Assembly: GCF_011065895.1 (NCBI RefSeq)
Contig: NZ_JAALCR010000004.1
Location: 186,001-250,000 of the forward strand
DNA: 64,000 nucleotides
Source of the DNA: Paludisphaera rhizosphaerae
GTDB lineage: Bacteria > Planctomycetota > Planctomycetia > Isosphaerales > Isosphaeraceae
Direction of reading: 5' to 3'
Part shown: positions 62,331 to 64,000 of the stretch, in pieces
Layout: every line of letters begins with the position of its first letter
Position numbering within the stretch: the stretch's first letter is position 1
Made by a program: the position numbers and the translations under genes
The notes under the pieces: model-generated
Database searches by the model: none
The model's input: only the letters and a program-made list of their open reading frames with translations
What the model was told of the DNA's origin: nothing

Positions 62331-64000
62331 GTGGCCGCCACAGAGAATTGCAAGCTTCCGACCGCAACCAGGCCCACGACCGGGGCAGACGTCCTGGTCG
62401 AGTCTCTGGCGAGGCACGGCGTCGACGTCGTATTCGCTTACCCGGGCGGGGCGAGCATGCCCATGCACCAGGCCCTGACCCGCTACCGCGACCGGATCCG
62501 GACCATCCTCCCCCGCCACGAACAGGGGGGCGTCTTCGCGGCCGAGGGTTACGCGCGGGCCAGCGGCAAGCCTGGCATCGTGATGGCCACCTCCGGGCCC
62601 GGCGCCCTGAACCTGGTCACCGGCCTGGCCGACGCCAAGATGGACTCGATCCCGCTGATCGCCATCACCGGGCAGGTGCCGACCCACGTCATCGGGACCG
62701 ACGCCTTCCAGGAAACGCCGACCGTCGAAGTCTGTCGCGCCATCTGCAAGCACGCCTACCTCGTGCAGGACGCCCGCGACGTCGCTCGGGTCGTCAAGGA
62801 GGCGTTCTATCTGGCGACCACCGGCCGTCCGGGCCCCGTCCTCATCGACATGCCCAAGGACGTCCAGAACACGATCGTCCAGAACCCCGACTACGACGTT
62901 GAGATGGATCTCCCCGGCTACCGCCTCCCCCCCCCGCCCTCCCAGGCGAGGATTCGTGAGGTGGTCGAGGCCCTGCGCACGGCCGAGCGGCCCATCATCT
63001 ACTGCGGCGGCGGCGTCCTGGCCTCCAACGCCGGCGATGAACTCCGCGAGTTCGCCGCCAAGACGGGCATCCCGGTGGCCATGACCGTCCACGGCCTGGG
63101 GGCCATGCCCAGCGACCATTACCTCTCGCTGGGCATGCTCGGCATGCACGGCACGGTCTACGCCAATGAGGCCGTCAACGGCGCCGACCTCTTGCTGGCC
63201 CTGGGCGTCCGGTTCGACGACCGCGTCACCGGCAAACTGACCGAGTTCGCCAAGCACGGCAAGATCGTCCACGTCGACATCGACGCCTCGGAGATCAACA
63301 AGAACAAGTACGCCCACATTCCGATCCACTCCGACGTCAAGTCGTTCCTTCAGGAAGTGACGCCTCTGGTCTCCACCGGCGACTACCGCGCCTGGCACAA
63401 GCAGGTCGACGAGTGGCGCGCCAGCGACCCGATGGCCTACGACCAGCGCGACGACGCGATTCTGCCCCAGTACGTCCTCGACGAGTTCTCCAAGATCACG
63501 GAGGGCGAGTTCATCATGTCGACGGGCGTCGGCCAGCATCAGATGTGGGCCGCGCAGTGGACGAAGTTCAAGCGGCTGCGGTCGTGGATCACGTCCGGCG
63601 GCCTGGGCTCGATGGGTTACGGCCTCCCCGCCGCCATGGGCGCGCAGGCGGCCTTCCCCGACGCCCTGGTGGTCGACATCGACGGCGACGGCAGCTTCGT
63701 GATGAACATCCAGGAGCTGGCGACGGTCTTCTGCGAGAACCTGCCGATCAAGATGATCGTCCTGAACAACCAGCACCTGGGGATGGTCGTCCAGTGGGAA
63801 GACCGCTTCCACCAGGGGAACCGCGCCCACACCTACCTGGGCCCCGTCGACCACCCCGAGGCGGTCGGCAAGGGGGACGGCGAACTGCCGGCCGTCACCT
63901 ATCCGGATTTCGTGACGATGGCCAAGGGCTTCGGCATCGCCGCCCGCCAGATCCGCAAGAAGTCGGACGTCGCCGACGCCCTCAAGGAGATGATCGCCCA
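62331..64000 (+). CDS. ilvB: Acetolactate synthase large subunit (3' end outside window)
   Basis: About 556 codons are in the window and the frame stays open to its edge. It starts at a GTG with GAGGGA 6 nt upstream. The ThDP-enzyme fold is clear: [15 protein letters not shown] with HEQGG (catalytic Glu), then [10 protein letters not shown] in the FAD-binding middle domain, and [16 protein letters not shown] followed by [15 protein letters not shown], the ThDP/magnesium site typical of acetohydroxyacid synthase. It makes acetolactate from pyruvate as the first step of valine and leucine synthesis. The small subunit gene would be expected downstream, outside the window. Confidence 0.96.
   Translation, partial: MAATENCKLPTATRPTTGADVLVESLARHGVDVVFAYPGGASMPMHQALTRYRDRIRTILPRHEQGGVFAAEGYARASGKPGIVMATSGPGALNLVTGLADAKMDSIPLIAITGQVPTHVIGTDAFQETPTVEVCRAICKHAYLVQDARDVARVVKEAFYLATTGRPGPVLIDMPKDVQNTIVQNPDYDVEMDLPGYRLPPPPSQARIREVVEALRTAERPIIYCGGGVLASNAGDELREFAAKTGIPVAMTVHGLGAMPSDHYLSLGMLGMHGTVYANEAVNGADLLLALGVRFDDRVTGKLTEFAKHGKIVHVDIDASEINKNKYAHIPIHSDVKSFLQEVTPLVSTGDYRAWHKQVDEWRASDPMAYDQRDDAILPQYVLDEFSKITEGEFIMSTGVGQHQMWAAQWTKFKRLRSWITSGGLGSMGYGLPAAMGAQAAFPDALVVDIDGDGSFVMNIQELATVFCENLPIKMIVLNNQHLGMVVQWEDRFHQGNRAHTYLGPVDHPEAVGKGDGELPAVTYPDFVTMAKGFGIAARQIRKKSDVADALKEMIA

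Overview
The window reads as chromosomal DNA of a high-GC planctomycete, most likely of the Isosphaeraceae (Paludisphaera/Singulisphaera-like). The evidence is two DUF1559 pseudopilin-type proteins with FTLIELLVV leaders, a sulfatase, a GH50-like glycosidase, a multihaem peroxidase-like protein, many secreted proteins of planctomycete type, and frequent GTG/TTG starts. About fifty genes lie on both strands in short runs. There are no rRNA or tRNA genes, no CRISPR array, and no transposase or phage gene that I can recognise. The family assignment is inference from gene content.

Layout. 1-4.3 kb: end of a TPR gene, a double-FHA protein, a YdcF/DUF218 protein and an NHL-type propeller. 4.4-9.5 kb: a four-gene operon with two ABC-2 ATPase/permease pairs, preceded by ychF. 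9.7-16.5 kb: a zinc peptidase, a sulfatase, a ceramidase-like hydrolase overlapping a metallophosphoesterase, a triple RidA-domain protein and a zinc alcohol dehydrogenase. 16.6-18.9 kb: an oxyR-ahpC-ahpD peroxide-defence locus with a readable divergent control region. 19-23.2 kb: a GNAT acetyltransferase, an M16 peptidase pair (one lacks the zinc motif) and a B12-binding-type protein without signal peptide. 23.3-26.6 kb: two almost identical Gly/Met-rich repeat proteins in tandem. 27-32.5 kb: efpL, a DUF1015 gene, a small metal-motif protein, a DUF1559 protein, a small membrane protein and a HEAT protein. 32.6-39.4 kb: di-haem peroxidase-like protein, RNase R, a trypsin-like protease and a YhaM-like nuclease. 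39.4-45.7 kb: a large rhomboid protein, a lone MlaE permease, an alkyltransferase, a GH50-like enzyme and a haem oxygenase. 45.9-50.3 kb: glucan phosphorylase, a membrane Ser/Thr kinase and a Phd/YefM-like protein. 50.3-55.4 kb: two repeat-rich intergenic stretches around a membrane dipeptidase, then a three-gene HTTM/DCC cassette. 55.5-64 kb: a CYS-repeat protein, a HAD-HerA fusion, an AT-richer unknown gene next to a duplicated HAD fragment, a small lipoprotein, a second DUF1559 gene, a small unknown gene and the start of ilvB.

How the genes work together. The clearest functional unit is oxyR/ahpC/ahpD: the regulator keeps both redox cysteines, and its site and the two promoters can be placed. 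The ABC-2 operon is a second clear unit. Sulfatase, GH50-like enzyme and phosphorylase suggest use of sulfated polysaccharides and storage glucan. The least explained items are the tandem Met/Gly-rich proteins, the CYS-repeat protein, the HAD-HerA fusion with a copied 36-bp piece of its 5' end 1.5 kb away, and the two intergenic palindrome clusters.
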